IMG/VR virus record: IMGVR_UViG_3300027976_000006
Coordinates: 1 to 64,000 of that record
Direction: 5' to 3' (one strand)
DNA: 64,000 nt
Source of the DNA: a virus
This document shows positions 48,667 to 57,620 of this stretch, one piece after another. The notes beneath the pieces are model-generated. The model saw nothing but the letters and a program-made list of their open reading frames with translations, made no database searches and had not been told where the DNA came from. The position numbers were made by a program, and so were the translations under genes. Positions within the stretch are counted from its first letter, which is position 1. Every line of letters begins with the position of its first letter.

Positions 48667-49749
48667 ATGGACAATGCTGAAAAGAACGCATTAAATCGTG
48701 CTTTGTTTCGTAGGTGTAAAGCCGTTTTTGGTAATGTGCGTATTGCACATTCCGGAGAAAAACAATTACGAAAATCAAGTGTTGATTTGATCACGGGAAA
48801 ACCGATAGAAGTGATTACACATTCTGGTGAATACTATGCCGTATGCTGCCCTTTTTGTAACGATACTCGCTTTCGTTGTTACATAAATCACAGATACGGC
48901 ACAGATAATAGTTGGGGTCGCCCTCAATTAAATCTTGCTATCTGTTTTAACGGAGGTTGTCCCCTCTCGCTTAAGGAGGCGGAGACTTATCAAAAGTTAG
49001 AACAAATGCTGGTAGGTCATCACTTACTAGATTTACGCAAGGTTCAAATAAAGGAAGGAAAACCAGTTGATTTAACTAAAATAAGAACAAGTTGGCCGGG
49101 TAAAGTTACTCGAATTGATAAACTGCCTTCCAGTCACGAAGCCAACCTGTATCTAGAAAGTCGAGGTTTTGACCCCGAGAAGATTGGTAGGTTTTACAAT
49201 GTGCATTGGTGTTACGAAAGCGATAAGTACATTTGTAGAAATCGATTAATTATTCCCATTTATCACGACATGCAGATGGTTGGTTGGCAAGCTAGGGCTG
49301 CTTTTGAAACAGATTGGAAAAAATCTAGTTTGCCTAAGTATTACACAGCGCCGGGAACTCCAAAACGAAATATTCTTTACAACTTGGGAAATGCAGAGCA
49401 GTACGAAGTAGGTATTATTGTGGAAGGTGTAACGGATGTTTGGCGTGTAGGGCCGCAAGCTGTATGTACTCTCGGTGCTAGCTTAACGGCAGGGCAACAA
49501 ACTTTGTTTAGGCAACGTTTTAAAGATTATGCGGGAGTATTGGTTTTTGACCCGGATGTTAAAGACAAACTCGCATTAAAAGTAAAAGAGATAGAAACAG
49601 ATTTGAACGAACATTTAAAATCCGGATTTTGCAGCGTGCAACTTCCTACCGGTACTGACCCTGGTTCCTTAGACCGAGCAATGCTTCGTGAGTATATTAC
49701 AAAGCAGGCAAAGGATAAGGGCGTAATTATTTCTTGGAGGAAAAGGTAG
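48667..49749 (+). CDS. DnaG-like DNA primase
   Basis: 360 residues, SD GAGGAG. Zinc-binding N-terminus (CCPFC at 60-64 and CFNGGC at 93-98) and a Toprim domain (IIVEGVTDVW near 248-257 and FDPDV near 293-298). It makes RNA primers. Short for DnaG (about 600), typical of T4/T7-like primases. Close to the helicase gene upstream and the polymerase downstream. Confidence 0.8.
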   Translation: MDNAEKNALNRALFRRCKAVFGNVRIAHSGEKQLRKSSVDLITGKPIEVITHSGEYYAVCCPFCNDTRFRCYINHRYGTDNSWGRPQLNLAICFNGGCPLSLKEAETYQKLEQMLVGHHLLDLRKVQIKEGKPVDLTKIRTSWPGKVTRIDKLPSSHEANLYLESRGFDPEKIGRFYNVHWCYESDKYICRNRLIIPIYHDMQMVGWQARAAFETDWKKSSLPKYYTAPGTPKRNILYNLGNAEQYEVGIIVEGVTDVWRVGPQAVCTLGASLTAGQQTLFRQRFKDYAGVLVFDPDVKDKLALKVKEIETDLNEHLKSGFCSVQLPTGTDPGSLDRAMLREYITKQAKDKGVIISWRKR

Positions 49750-49751
49750 AA

Positions 49752-52700
49752 ATGGTACATCGCAAGATAAAGATAAAAGGAAATACAATTGCTTCCGTTA
49801 CTTCAATTTCCTCCGTGGCTGTCGAGAAAGTACACAAACAGCGGTTATACGCGGTGCAAAAAAATGGAGCAATATACCCTTTAGACGCCCCTGGGTTACC
49901 TGCGTTACCGCCTAATTCTGCATTTCTTCGTCATGCTTTAGCATTAGGCGACATAGAGTCTAAACTGGTAGAAGAAACAAAAGAAAACGCAGAGGGTAAA
50001 AAAATCAAAGAACGCCGGTTAATCTACGGCGATGAGTTAATGCAACTGGTTCAGTCGGCGCTACGAATTACGCCTTTCACTCTAGGTGTCGAGATCGGAC
50101 CTCACTATTACAAAGAAGCAGAGTTTGTCCTTGGTCATTTGCAGGGGGCAGCCACTGCAACTGGACCAGTGCCCGCCGACGTAATGATTATCGGGCGTAA
50201 TCCTTGGGTAGAAGAAGTCAAAGCGGCAAGGTGTATGGAGGGGGCAGACGGCCAACTGCTAATCGAAACATTTCGTAAATTAAAAGCACTCGATTTAGCT
50301 AAATTCTATTTAACAAATTTAGTTAAATTTAGACCTCCAGATTGGAAGGTTAATTTAAAAGCGGTGTGGATAAAAGATTGTATGCATTTGCTGTATCAAG
50401 AAATAAAGATCGTACAGCCTAAATACATTCTTTGTTTAGGGGCAGACGTCAGTAAAGCTTTGCTTGGGGGTAAAGCGGGTGTAACCGAAATGGAAGGTAG
50501 GATAGAAAAGATAAAGTACAATACTGCGTTCATAGGTAGAGACCAAGAACAGTGTTGGAAAGAAGCACAAGTTATGACTGTAGTACATCCACGCCAAGTT
50601 ATTCGAGACCAGTCGGCAGGAAGGCAGCTGGAGAATGGAATAGCCCGATTCGTGGCTTTAACAAAAGGAGTTGTAACCGGTTCTTCTGAAACAATAGATC
50701 ACAGGGTAGTCGATAACCACTGGGATCTGTTGCAGCAGCTTATCAGCGTCGAGTACGACACAGACAAAAGAGATAATGTAATTGCAGTTGATGCAGAATG
50801 GCACGGTAAGCACCCAATTAATAAAAATGCTTATATGCGAACGATGCAGCTATCTTGGTGTGAAAAGAAAGCACTTGGCATTAAGTTTCACGAGGCGGGC
50901 GGGGAAATGGCAGTTGGCTTCGCTTCAGGTATGCCTAGGCAGCTACTCCAAAAAACGCTAAAACTTTTAAATGTTTTCTTTCTTGGTGGTGTCTTTAAAT
51001 ACAAAGATGCAGAAGAAGTTAAAGAAATTAAGTTTAGGCGCAAACGGGTTATTGGTCATTTCTTTAACGCAGATTTGGAGTGGTTGTTAGATTACGGTAT
51101 TAACATCCAAGATTGTTTTTCTTGCCGGTTGTATGACTACGAGATGAAACCAGAAAATGTCGATAAGAAGTTGTTCAAGGCGTACCAAAGCGAAGGGTTT
51201 AAAGCGGAAGAAATTGTGCCGGCGTGGTATCGTACTAAGTTTGAAGGAGGGGCAGACACAGGGTTAATGGCCCACGCTATTGAAGAAACAGCCAGTTATA
51301 AACTGGAAACTTTGGCGATGCGCTACACGGCAGCTCCAAGATACGATCGGGAGCTGCAGCGGTGGAAAGTATCTTACTGTAAGATTCAAGGGATAACGAA
51401 TTCCGATTTAGAGGGGTATGGCGAATGCCCTGACGATATCTTGTTGCCTTATGGTATGTACGATGCCGATGTTACCTTGCGCCTTTTTTACAGATTGTCA
51501 GTATTATTGGACGAGGATTACGAGGGCAATAACTGTCGGGAAGCTTTTTGGGAGTCTCAAATTGCAACTCCTGCTGTGCTGGAAATACATCGTAATGGTA
51601 TTACCGTAGACAAAGAACGAATTGATTTTTTAACTAAAAGTTTTATGCAGGCTAAAGCTGCGCTAGAAATTAACTTGCGTGAAAAAATTCGCTGGCCTAC
51701 CTTCAATCTCAGGTCTACGCAGCATGTTCGAGAATTACTTTACGGGCACGCACTCAATGGGCATAAAGATAAAAAAACCGGAGAAATGCTTAGGCTACGC
51801 CCGCCCGATGCCGTCAGTTTAAATCTTGAACCATTATTTGACACAGGCAAACCACCTAAAGCATGGGGTGAGATTAAAAGGGGAGGAAGAATGAATGAAC
51901 ATTCCCCCTCTACTAACAAATTAATTTTATCTTTGCTGGCCCAGTCGGCGGCTACAGAGACTAAAGCTAAATTAATAAATCAATTAAGAGACTATCGTTT
52001 TTTAGACCAAGTGCTTAAAACGGTACTTCATCCGCCTGACGAGGATGGTCCCACCGGTGAATCAATCTACAACGAGGAGGGTAATTTAGAATATTCTGAC
52101 GGGCTTGCTTCTCTTTGCTGTGACGATGGCAAAGTGCGTACTCATGTTTACCAAACCAAGGAAACCGGAAGGTGGTCCAGTGCTCGCCCCAACTTGCAAA
52201 ATATCAGCAAACAGCGAGACCCGGACTACAAGAGATTGCTTGGGGAGGAAAACTATAAATACAGTTTGCGCAGTATTTTAAAAGCTTCACCTGGTCATGT
52301 GCTTGTGGAAGCGGATTATGTTGGGGCGGAACTATTTGGCATGGCGGTGATGGCTGGTGACGAGAATATGATTAAGCATGCGTTAAGAAACCAGCTACCT
52401 GAGTCCCACCCGGAATACTACGATATACACAGCAATGTGGCATGCTATGCGTTTAAACTAGCTTGTCCTCCAACAAAAAGTGGGTTAGCTGCTATAGGTA
52501 AAAAAAATCTTAGAATGGTGGCCAAATCTGTGATTTTTGGGATCGCGTACGGTAGGGGAGCTAATGCGATTGCGATAGCGGCAAAAGAGCAGGGCATTGA
52601 TATTAGCTTAGAGGAAGCCCGCAAACTTATTGATGCAATTTTTACCATGTATCCAAGGCTTCATCCATTTTTTTATGAATGTGTTGCGCGTGCTACTGGG

Positions 52701-53231
52701 GAATACATTGACCCAGTAACTGGCAGCAAAGTTGCAGCCCGCTATTTGTGTAATTGTTATGGTAGATTTCGGCGCTTCCCGGCTTCAAATAACGATACAG
52801 CATTAGCTGCGGAATTTGGAAGGCAGGCTATGAATTATCCAATTCAATCAATGATTGCCTCTGCAGTTAGCCGTGCGTTGGCCCATATTCACACCTATAA
52901 AGCGAAGCAGCTGTGTGCTGGTGTGGACATGTTTAAAATTCTGCTGCAGATTCACGATGCTGTACTTCTTGAAGTTCCTTACCGGTATGTTAAGCATGTA
53001 TGTGAATGGGTGCTACCGAAGTTTATGCGTGATGCGGTTCCTATCTATCCTTCTAGTTTAGATGGCGTGCCAACTGGTGCTGGTCCGTATTATCTAGGCA
53101 TCGAAGTGGAGGTGATGAAACACTGGGGGGAAGGGCTAAAAGAAAGTGAAGCGCTTGAGTTAGATCTTCCCACCGGGATAGGCGGAGTGGAAAGCTGTGT
53201 TGTAAATTACAGCAAGGCTAATAAAATATAA
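49752..53231 (+). CDS. DNA polymerase A with N-terminal UDG-like domain and 3'-5' exonuclease
   Basis: 1159 residues from ATG 49752 (SD GGAGG). Residues 140-300 resemble a family 4/5 uracil-DNA glycosylase (VMIIGRNPWVEE, TNLVKFRPPDW, VVHPRQ). The exonuclease has DAE (347-349), NADLE (439-443) and YDAD (570-573). The polymerase has motif A LVEADYVGAE (Asp 855), motif B RMVAKSVIFGIAYG (Arg 921, Lys 925, Phe 929) and motif C LLQIHDAVLLEV, with His-Asp-Ala where His-Asp-Glu is usual. It copies the genome. UDG-PolA fusions occur in some phages, as in SPO1. Confidence 0.9.
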   Translation: MVHRKIKIKGNTIASVTSISSVAVEKVHKQRLYAVQKNGAIYPLDAPGLPALPPNSAFLRHALALGDIESKLVEETKENAEGKKIKERRLIYGDELMQLVQSALRITPFTLGVEIGPHYYKEAEFVLGHLQGAATATGPVPADVMIIGRNPWVEEVKAARCMEGADGQLLIETFRKLKALDLAKFYLTNLVKFRPPDWKVNLKAVWIKDCMHLLYQEIKIVQPKYILCLGADVSKALLGGKAGVTEMEGRIEKIKYNTAFIGRDQEQCWKEAQVMTVVHPRQVIRDQSAGRQLENGIARFVALTKGVVTGSSETIDHRVVDNHWDLLQQLISVEYDTDKRDNVIAVDAEWHGKHPINKNAYMRTMQLSWCEKKALGIKFHEAGGEMAVGFASGMPRQLLQKTLKLLNVFFLGGVFKYKDAEEVKEIKFRRKRVIGHFFNADLEWLLDYGINIQDCFSCRLYDYEMKPENVDKKLFKAYQSEGFKAEEIVPAWYRTKFEGGADTGLMAHAIEETASYKLETLAMRYTAAPRYDRELQRWKVSYCKIQGITNSDLEGYGECPDDILLPYGMYDADVTLRLFYRLSVLLDEDYEGNNCREAFWESQIATPAVLEIHRNGITVDKERIDFLTKSFMQAKAALEINLREKIRWPTFNLRSTQHVRELLYGHALNGHKDKKTGEMLRLRPPDAVSLNLEPLFDTGKPPKAWGEIKRGGRMNEHSPSTNKLILSLLAQSAATETKAKLINQLRDYRFLDQVLKTVLHPPDEDGPTGESIYNEEGNLEYSDGLASLCCDDGKVRTHVYQTKETGRWSSARPNLQNISKQRDPDYKRLLGEENYKYSLRSILKASPGHVLVEADYVGAELFGMAVMAGDENMIKHALRNQLPESHPEYYDIHSNVACYAFKLACPPTKSGLAAIGKKNLRMVAKSVIFGIAYGRGANAIAIAAKEQGIDISLEEARKLIDAIFTMYPRLHPFFYECVARATGEYIDPVTGSKVAARYLCNCYGRFRRFPASNNDTALAAEFGRQAMNYPIQSMIASAVSRALAHIHTYKAKQLCAGVDMFKILLQIHDAVLLEVPYRYVKHVCEWVLPKFMRDAVPIYPSSLDGVPTGAGPYYLGIEVEVMKHWGEGLKESEALELDLPTGIGGVESCVVNYSKANKI

Positions 53232-53450
53232 AGAGCAAGGTAATGTTTGTAGGTAGCACCGGGGTGGGTTGCAATTAGGTTTACGCGGCTAACCCAGCTT
53301 AGCCACGGTATTAAAAGCGATGAGGCGGGCATAGCCGCTCGTTATACCCTATCAGTACTGTGCTATTCTGTCGCAAAGGCAGAGAAAGGAGAACGCAGTG
53401 AGACCTCAAAACATTTTGTTAGACTAGGGTATGCCTTATGGAGAATGCCA
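53232..53450 (+). ncRNA. Candidate structured RNA downstream of polymerase
   Basis: A gene-free 219 nt with nested pairing: ACCG...CGGT enclosing GGGTT...AACCC at about 53259-53309, and a long-range ATACCCTA (53344-53351) with TAGGGTAT (53425-53432) enclosing a TCTG...CAGA hairpin and AACA-TTT-TGTT. Alternative pairing of TAGGGTATGCC with the nearby GGGCATA is possible. No known class recognised. It may be a leader or riboregulator for the acidic protein gene. Confidence 0.45.
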
Positions 53451-53754
53451 GTGCCTAACATAATATTTTTTTAACATTCCGATATTTTTTGCAATTAAAA
53501 ATATTGCACAAAAAAATATTCATGGGTACACTACTAAACCTAAAGATCTTCATGAAGAAGATGAAGTTTATCTTGAAAAAGTCAGATCTTTCTACTTAGC
53601 GGATTTAATGGATTATCATCCGATAACTGGTTTTGAGCTGCTTGATTGTGTGGTTTGTTTTCAACTTTTGTCGATTGCGGTAATCGACAATGAAATACAA
53701 ACACATGTTGTTTTTTTGAAAGGTAATTATCAATGCGTAAGCAAAGAAGTTTAG
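53451..53754 (+). pseudogene. About 100-residue gene with a frameshift in a T7 run
   Basis: GTG 53451 has GGAG 7 nt upstream. Reading VPNIIFF then a TTTTTTT run (53466-53472), where the frame must skip one base to continue NIPIFFAIKNIAQKNIHGYT and so on to TAG 53752. The 90-codon downstream part looks coding (YLADLMDYHPITGFELL) but its only ATG is at 53608. Either a one-base insertion, an assembly error, or programmed +1 frameshift/slippage. Overlaps the next start by about 22 nt. Confidence 0.55.
53462..53520 (+). repeat. AT-rich nested inverted repeats
   Basis: AATATTTTTTT (53462-53472) pairs with AAAAAAATATT (53510-53520); inside, ATATTTTT (53482-53489) with AAAAATAT (53497-53504). About 60 bp nearly pure A/T. 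Could be a slippery structure for the frameshift or an origin-like unwinding element. Confidence 0.6.
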
Positions 53755-55538
53755 TTCCTCGGACTATGGCATCGATCACTCGTCAGATGGATCCGACAAA
53801 AGACGACGTCGGTAGGCGGGGTATCCCAGCCGGGAACATCTGTATTAACTCAAATCTAACTAATGTCAGACTTGAAGGTTTACGGTCCTATACTGGGGGC
53901 AGAACAGTGTTGCGGGTATGGCCGATGTTGGATCCTGAAGACCCAAGTAACAAGCTGCTAAACGGGAGAATATCTCCATATGATATGTCGGGTCTTGGCG
54001 GTATGTCAATTTCGGAACCGGCGTATTGTGCGTCATACGCAGGTATAAAGAAGGACACTCTTCACTTTGGAGGTTCTGGGGATTTTGTTCCATGTAGCTA
54101 CATCATAGCTAGAAATAAAAACTCAGTATGTGAGGGTGTTACATTTTGGGATGAGCCGTATGTAAAACTGTACATGACAGTTAAAAAAGCGTTCGAGGGA
54201 AAAGATTTTGGATATGGTGGTATTTATGACCCGCGCTGGAATAGTCTGATGAGCACAAAAATGCCAGCGCTTGGGGCATTTAGACAACAATATTTTGTTG
54301 TTGCTAGTGTTTACGAGAACGGCCAAAACCTTGATCTTGTCCGCGAGCATATTGCGTATAAGCAGCAAGGGAAAGATATCACGAAAGACATACCTAGAAA
54401 CGGTGTGCCGTTGGGGGAGGACGAGAAAGATTCTTTGGTAGTCGTGCCATTGTCCGTGTCCGCCGGTAGGAATATGCTAAAGTTATGCTGCATTGAAAAA
54501 GCGGATTGGACTGGGGATGAAAATGCAAACCCCTCCATTATGTACAAGTATGGTGATCCTACTGGAATCTATGATGCAAAAACTAACACCGTTAAAGGTG
54601 GATTGTTTTTCACTATTTATAACCCAACTAAGGAAACAATAGATAAACACACCTCCTATTCCGGTGGGGGCAGCAAGGCTGCGGTTGAGTACGAAGTAGC
54701 TGTCAGCACTAAATACGTAGGGCCGAATGGAACAATTCTTACTGATCTAAACAGTCAACAAGTTGACAATGTTTTAAGTAAGAATGTGTTCTTGTGGAAA
54801 GAGAACGCAAGTGATCCTTCTGACTCCTATTTGCTGCATGAGCCAACGATGGAGGAAAGGTGCGTGTTGATTGCAAGGGCATTTCGCCAAGTACCAAAAC
54901 TTCTTGAGTTTGGCTGGATGAGCCACCCGGAGTATCTAAATTACGAAGCAGTAGCTACCATACTTAACCGCAAAGTAACCTCGGTGGTTACCCCTGTGGA
55001 AGAGGAAGACAGCGAGGATGAAATGTCGTCAAAACCACAGGCTCCTGTGGCTAAGACAAAAGTGATTGCAGCTAAGGCGGGTGTTTCCAACAGCCCCAAC
55101 CGAAGTAAATCACTTAGTGACAAAAAGACTTCGGCTGAACTCGCAGATGAATTCGACGCTGAATTCGACGAGGAAAAGTTGGAAAACAAGGAGACGGACG
55201 ATGAATTTGATGAAACCCCTGCCGAGAATGTCAAAGTCGGCAAAAGCAAGCTCAAAAGCAAAGACGACTTCGATGACGAAGAAATCGACGAAGACGAGCT
55301 TGAAGACACCAAAGAAGACGAGTCCGAAGAAGACGAGTCCGAAGACGAGTCCGAAGAAGACGAGTCCGAAGAAGACGAGTCCAAAGATTTCAAAGCCGAC
55401 GAAGCGCTAACGAGCCAGCTGAATAACAGTTTGGCACGTGCAAAAGCGGTGGCACGAAGCCGTAAACGAAGTTCGCCTGAAGAAGAAATGAATGAAATTC
55501 ATATCCCTTCGCCGGCTAAGAAAAAGCGTTCTCGTTAA
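53733..55538 (+). CDS. Candidate ssDNA-binding protein with acidic tail
   Basis: 601 residues, SD AAAGGTAA. Soluble, beta-rich body to about 420, then an Asp/Glu/Lys-rich tail (430-560) of repeated EDESEEDESE, then a basic end KKKRSR. Encoded between polymerase and recombinase, where T4-like phages encode the ssDNA-binding protein; acidic tails are typical of such proteins. No OB-fold can be fixed by eye, so this is inference. The long tail and final basic patch are unusual. Confidence 0.45.
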   Translation: MRKQRSLVPRTMASITRQMDPTKDDVGRRGIPAGNICINSNLTNVRLEGLRSYTGGRTVLRVWPMLDPEDPSNKLLNGRISPYDMSGLGGMSISEPAYCASYAGIKKDTLHFGGSGDFVPCSYIIARNKNSVCEGVTFWDEPYVKLYMTVKKAFEGKDFGYGGIYDPRWNSLMSTKMPALGAFRQQYFVVASVYENGQNLDLVREHIAYKQQGKDITKDIPRNGVPLGEDEKDSLVVVPLSVSAGRNMLKLCCIEKADWTGDENANPSIMYKYGDPTGIYDAKTNTVKGGLFFTIYNPTKETIDKHTSYSGGGSKAAVEYEVAVSTKYVGPNGTILTDLNSQQVDNVLSKNVFLWKENASDPSDSYLLHEPTMEERCVLIARAFRQVPKLLEFGWMSHPEYLNYEAVATILNRKVTSVVTPVEEEDSEDEMSSKPQAPVAKTKVIAAKAGVSNSPNRSKSLSDKKTSAELADEFDAEFDEEKLENKETDDEFDETPAENVKVGKSKLKSKDDFDDEEIDEDELEDTKEDESEEDESEDESEEDESEEDESKDFKADEALTSQLNNSLARAKAVARSRKRSSPEEEMNEIHIPSPAKKKRSR

Positions 55539-55560
55539 TTGGCAACAATGTTAATTTAAT

Positions 55561-55588
55561 TAAGAGTGGAGGTAATATTCCACTCTTA
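55561..55588 (+). promoter_or_regulatory. 10-bp hairpin before the recombinase gene
   Basis: TAAGAGTGGA (55561-55570), GGTAATAT, TCCACTCTTA (55579-55588); followed by TGTTTTAAAGG. A weak terminator or an attenuator, 22 nt before the next ATG. Confidence 0.5.
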
Positions 55589-55610
55589 TGTTTTAAAGGA
55601 AGGAATAATT

Positions 55611-57023
55611 ATGCTAGACGATACGGACGACTTGGCTGAATCAATTCTAAATCCACCCGAAAAAGCTAAAAAAAATTTAAAAAACGAGGCAAAAGAAAAA
55701 CCGGTTGAAACTACAGAACCTAAGAAAAAAACCGCAAGCCTATCCGGAGGAGTTAAGCTAACTAACAAGACTAAAAGTAGTGTACGCTCTCGTTGGTCAG
55801 AGGAAAATAGCGGGGAAAGCCGTGACTCTATGATGATCAAGTTACGATCAAATGCCAGAGATAAATTTGGAGCGGATCGAGTGTTCGTCACGCGAGAAGA
55901 CTTGGGTAAGCTTGCAATTGGTATTCCAACTCCTTCATTGGCGTTTGAATATTTAGTCGCAAATGATGTATTTCCTTTAGCTAGCGTCGTAATGCTTGCA
56001 GGCAGCTGGGGCAGCTGTAAGTCGGCGTTGTCCTATGAGTTTTTTCGGTGGTTTTACGAGCAGAAAGGAATGGCAATACACATTGACACAGAAGATAAAT
56101 TCGATGCCGATTTTGCATGCGATATTATGCGGGTAGGCCAGAATGTAGTGCCATTCATATCCAATCGGGCGAATTCCCTAGAAAACATGCAAAAAATTCT
56201 TACATTTCATTTGGGAGAAATGCAGTCGCTGCTCTTGGGTACGGCGGCTGACCCGGGCCCGGGTAAAACTAGACCAGTTTGTTTTTGTATTGACAGCCTT
56301 GCGGGTGCAACCTCGGAGGAAATTCAAGAAAAAATTATTAAAGAAGGTAGTGCGGGCCGAACTCATCCTGTTAATGCTTTAAAAAATACTATTTATTTAT
56401 CCGGCATTAAAAAGGAATTTGAAAATTGGCCCTTTACTTTATTGATCGTAAATCATCTAAAAGAAAAGTTAGACGACAGAGGTAACGCGCATCAGTACAC
56501 ATTAGGGGGTCAAAGTTATAACTTTCACGAAAGTTTAGAGTTGAGAAATTCGATCTGGAGAACAAAGTTTAAAAATCAACAATTTGAAGGATTAGGAGTT
56601 AAAATACAATGTGCTAAAAATTCATTTGGGCCCACGGGGCGTTCGCTTAAGACGAGGTTCCTGTGGTGGATTGAAGATGACCCTATAACAGGAAGTCCTC
56701 GCGATGTGTTTTTGTGGGATTGGAATTGGGCACTCTGCACTTTACTGAATGAAATGGATGGCATGCACAAAAATAGGTTGACCGACCGTGACTTAACCAT
56801 TAAATGCAAATCACCAGCAGCTGATGTCGAATGTCTGGCAAACTTTAGAGCGGTGGGGATGGGTAAAGATGAATATCTGCCTTTTCAGGAAGTCGGACAG
56901 CTTATCCAAGACAATCCTAAAGTGTGCGACAGCATTAGAGATGCCTTAAACATAAAACGGAGATATCGGCTCGATAAGCCATACGATACAATTGTCGAAG
57001 AGCACGTAAAGTCCTTGGAGTAA
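55611..57023 (+). CDS. RecA/UvsX-like recombinase with altered P-loop
   Basis: 470 residues from ATG 55611 (SD AAAGGAAGGA). Basic N-terminus with low complexity (to 65), then a RecA-fold with Walker A GSWGSCKS (131-138), Cys replacing Gly before Lys, catalytic-type IDTEDKFD, Walker B CFCIDSLAG (Asp 228) and a conserved VNHLKEKLD. It would pair homologous DNA in recombination. The same Gly-to-Cys change is present in the DnaB-like helicase at 46979. Confidence 0.75.
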   Translation: MLDDTDDLAESILNPPEKAKKNLKNEAKEKPVETTEPKKKTASLSGGVKLTNKTKSSVRSRWSEENSGESRDSMMIKLRSNARDKFGADRVFVTREDLGKLAIGIPTPSLAFEYLVANDVFPLASVVMLAGSWGSCKSALSYEFFRWFYEQKGMAIHIDTEDKFDADFACDIMRVGQNVVPFISNRANSLENMQKILTFHLGEMQSLLLGTAADPGPGKTRPVCFCIDSLAGATSEEIQEKIIKEGSAGRTHPVNALKNTIYLSGIKKEFENWPFTLLIVNHLKEKLDDRGNAHQYTLGGQSYNFHESLELRNSIWRTKFKNQQFEGLGVKIQCAKNSFGPTGRSLKTRFLWWIEDDPITGSPRDVFLWDWNWALCTLLNEMDGMHKNRLTDRDLTIKCKSPAADVECLANFRAVGMGKDEYLPFQEVGQLIQDNPKVCDSIRDALNIKRRYRLDKPYDTIVEEHVKSLE

Positions 57024-57026
57024 CCT

Positions 57027-57590
57027 ATGGCCAAGAAAGTAAATCCATTGCACCCTTTGTTAAGCAAAATCGCCAAGTTTGAACAAGGCGATGTGCAGGG
57101 TAAACAATGGGAATCAAGTCGAGTCGAGTGGACGCTACGAAGGTTAAAGTTAGAACAAAAAAGAAAGGAAATTTTACAAAATGCGGTAGGTTCAAAATAT
57201 TCTTTTGAAGCCTTTAATCAGATAGCTAATTTTCCGATGTATCTGTTTGCGGAACCTCTAATAGGTGCTCCGCCAATTCATCGTGATCCTAAATCTATTC
57301 ACCCGTTTTGGTTTAAAGCTTTTCGCGGTCTACCCATTGTGGAGCGTTACGAAGAGCAACTCGAGGCTATGCTGGAGAAATATACAGATCGTCCAATCGG
57401 TATGGTTTTTCCTAGGAAAGGTTTTTTAGAGGGACTCTTAATTCACAACGGGAGCTGGGAAATGTTTGCCCCGTTTCAGGCCGGCACTCATGTGTTTAGA
57501 AGTAGCAGGGAAAAAGCGGCGACGCTGACTGTGCAACCGTACAGCGGGTTTGTCGATCACGTGCGAGATGTTCTTGCATGGTACGATTAG
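57027..57590 (+). CDS. Hypothetical protein after recombinase
   Basis: 187 residues, 3 nt after the recombinase stop, so probably cotranslated. Basic N-terminus (VEWTLRRLKLEQKRKEI) and several aromatic/Pro segments (PPIHRDPKSIHPFWFKAFRG). A recombination mediator (UvsY-like) or an accessory protein is possible by position only. Confidence 0.5.
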   Translation: MAKKVNPLHPLLSKIAKFEQGDVQGKQWESSRVEWTLRRLKLEQKRKEILQNAVGSKYSFEAFNQIANFPMYLFAEPLIGAPPIHRDPKSIHPFWFKAFRGLPIVERYEEQLEAMLEKYTDRPIGMVFPRKGFLEGLLIHNGSWEMFAPFQAGTHVFRSSREKAATLTVQPYSGFVDHVRDVLAWYD

Positions 57591-57620
57591 TTTTAAAATC
57601 TAGATTTTAAGGAAAATAAC

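Noticed and set aside
53232-53450. Group I intron or RNase P RNA
   Set aside because: No conserved P3/P7-like or RNase P core strings, and too short.
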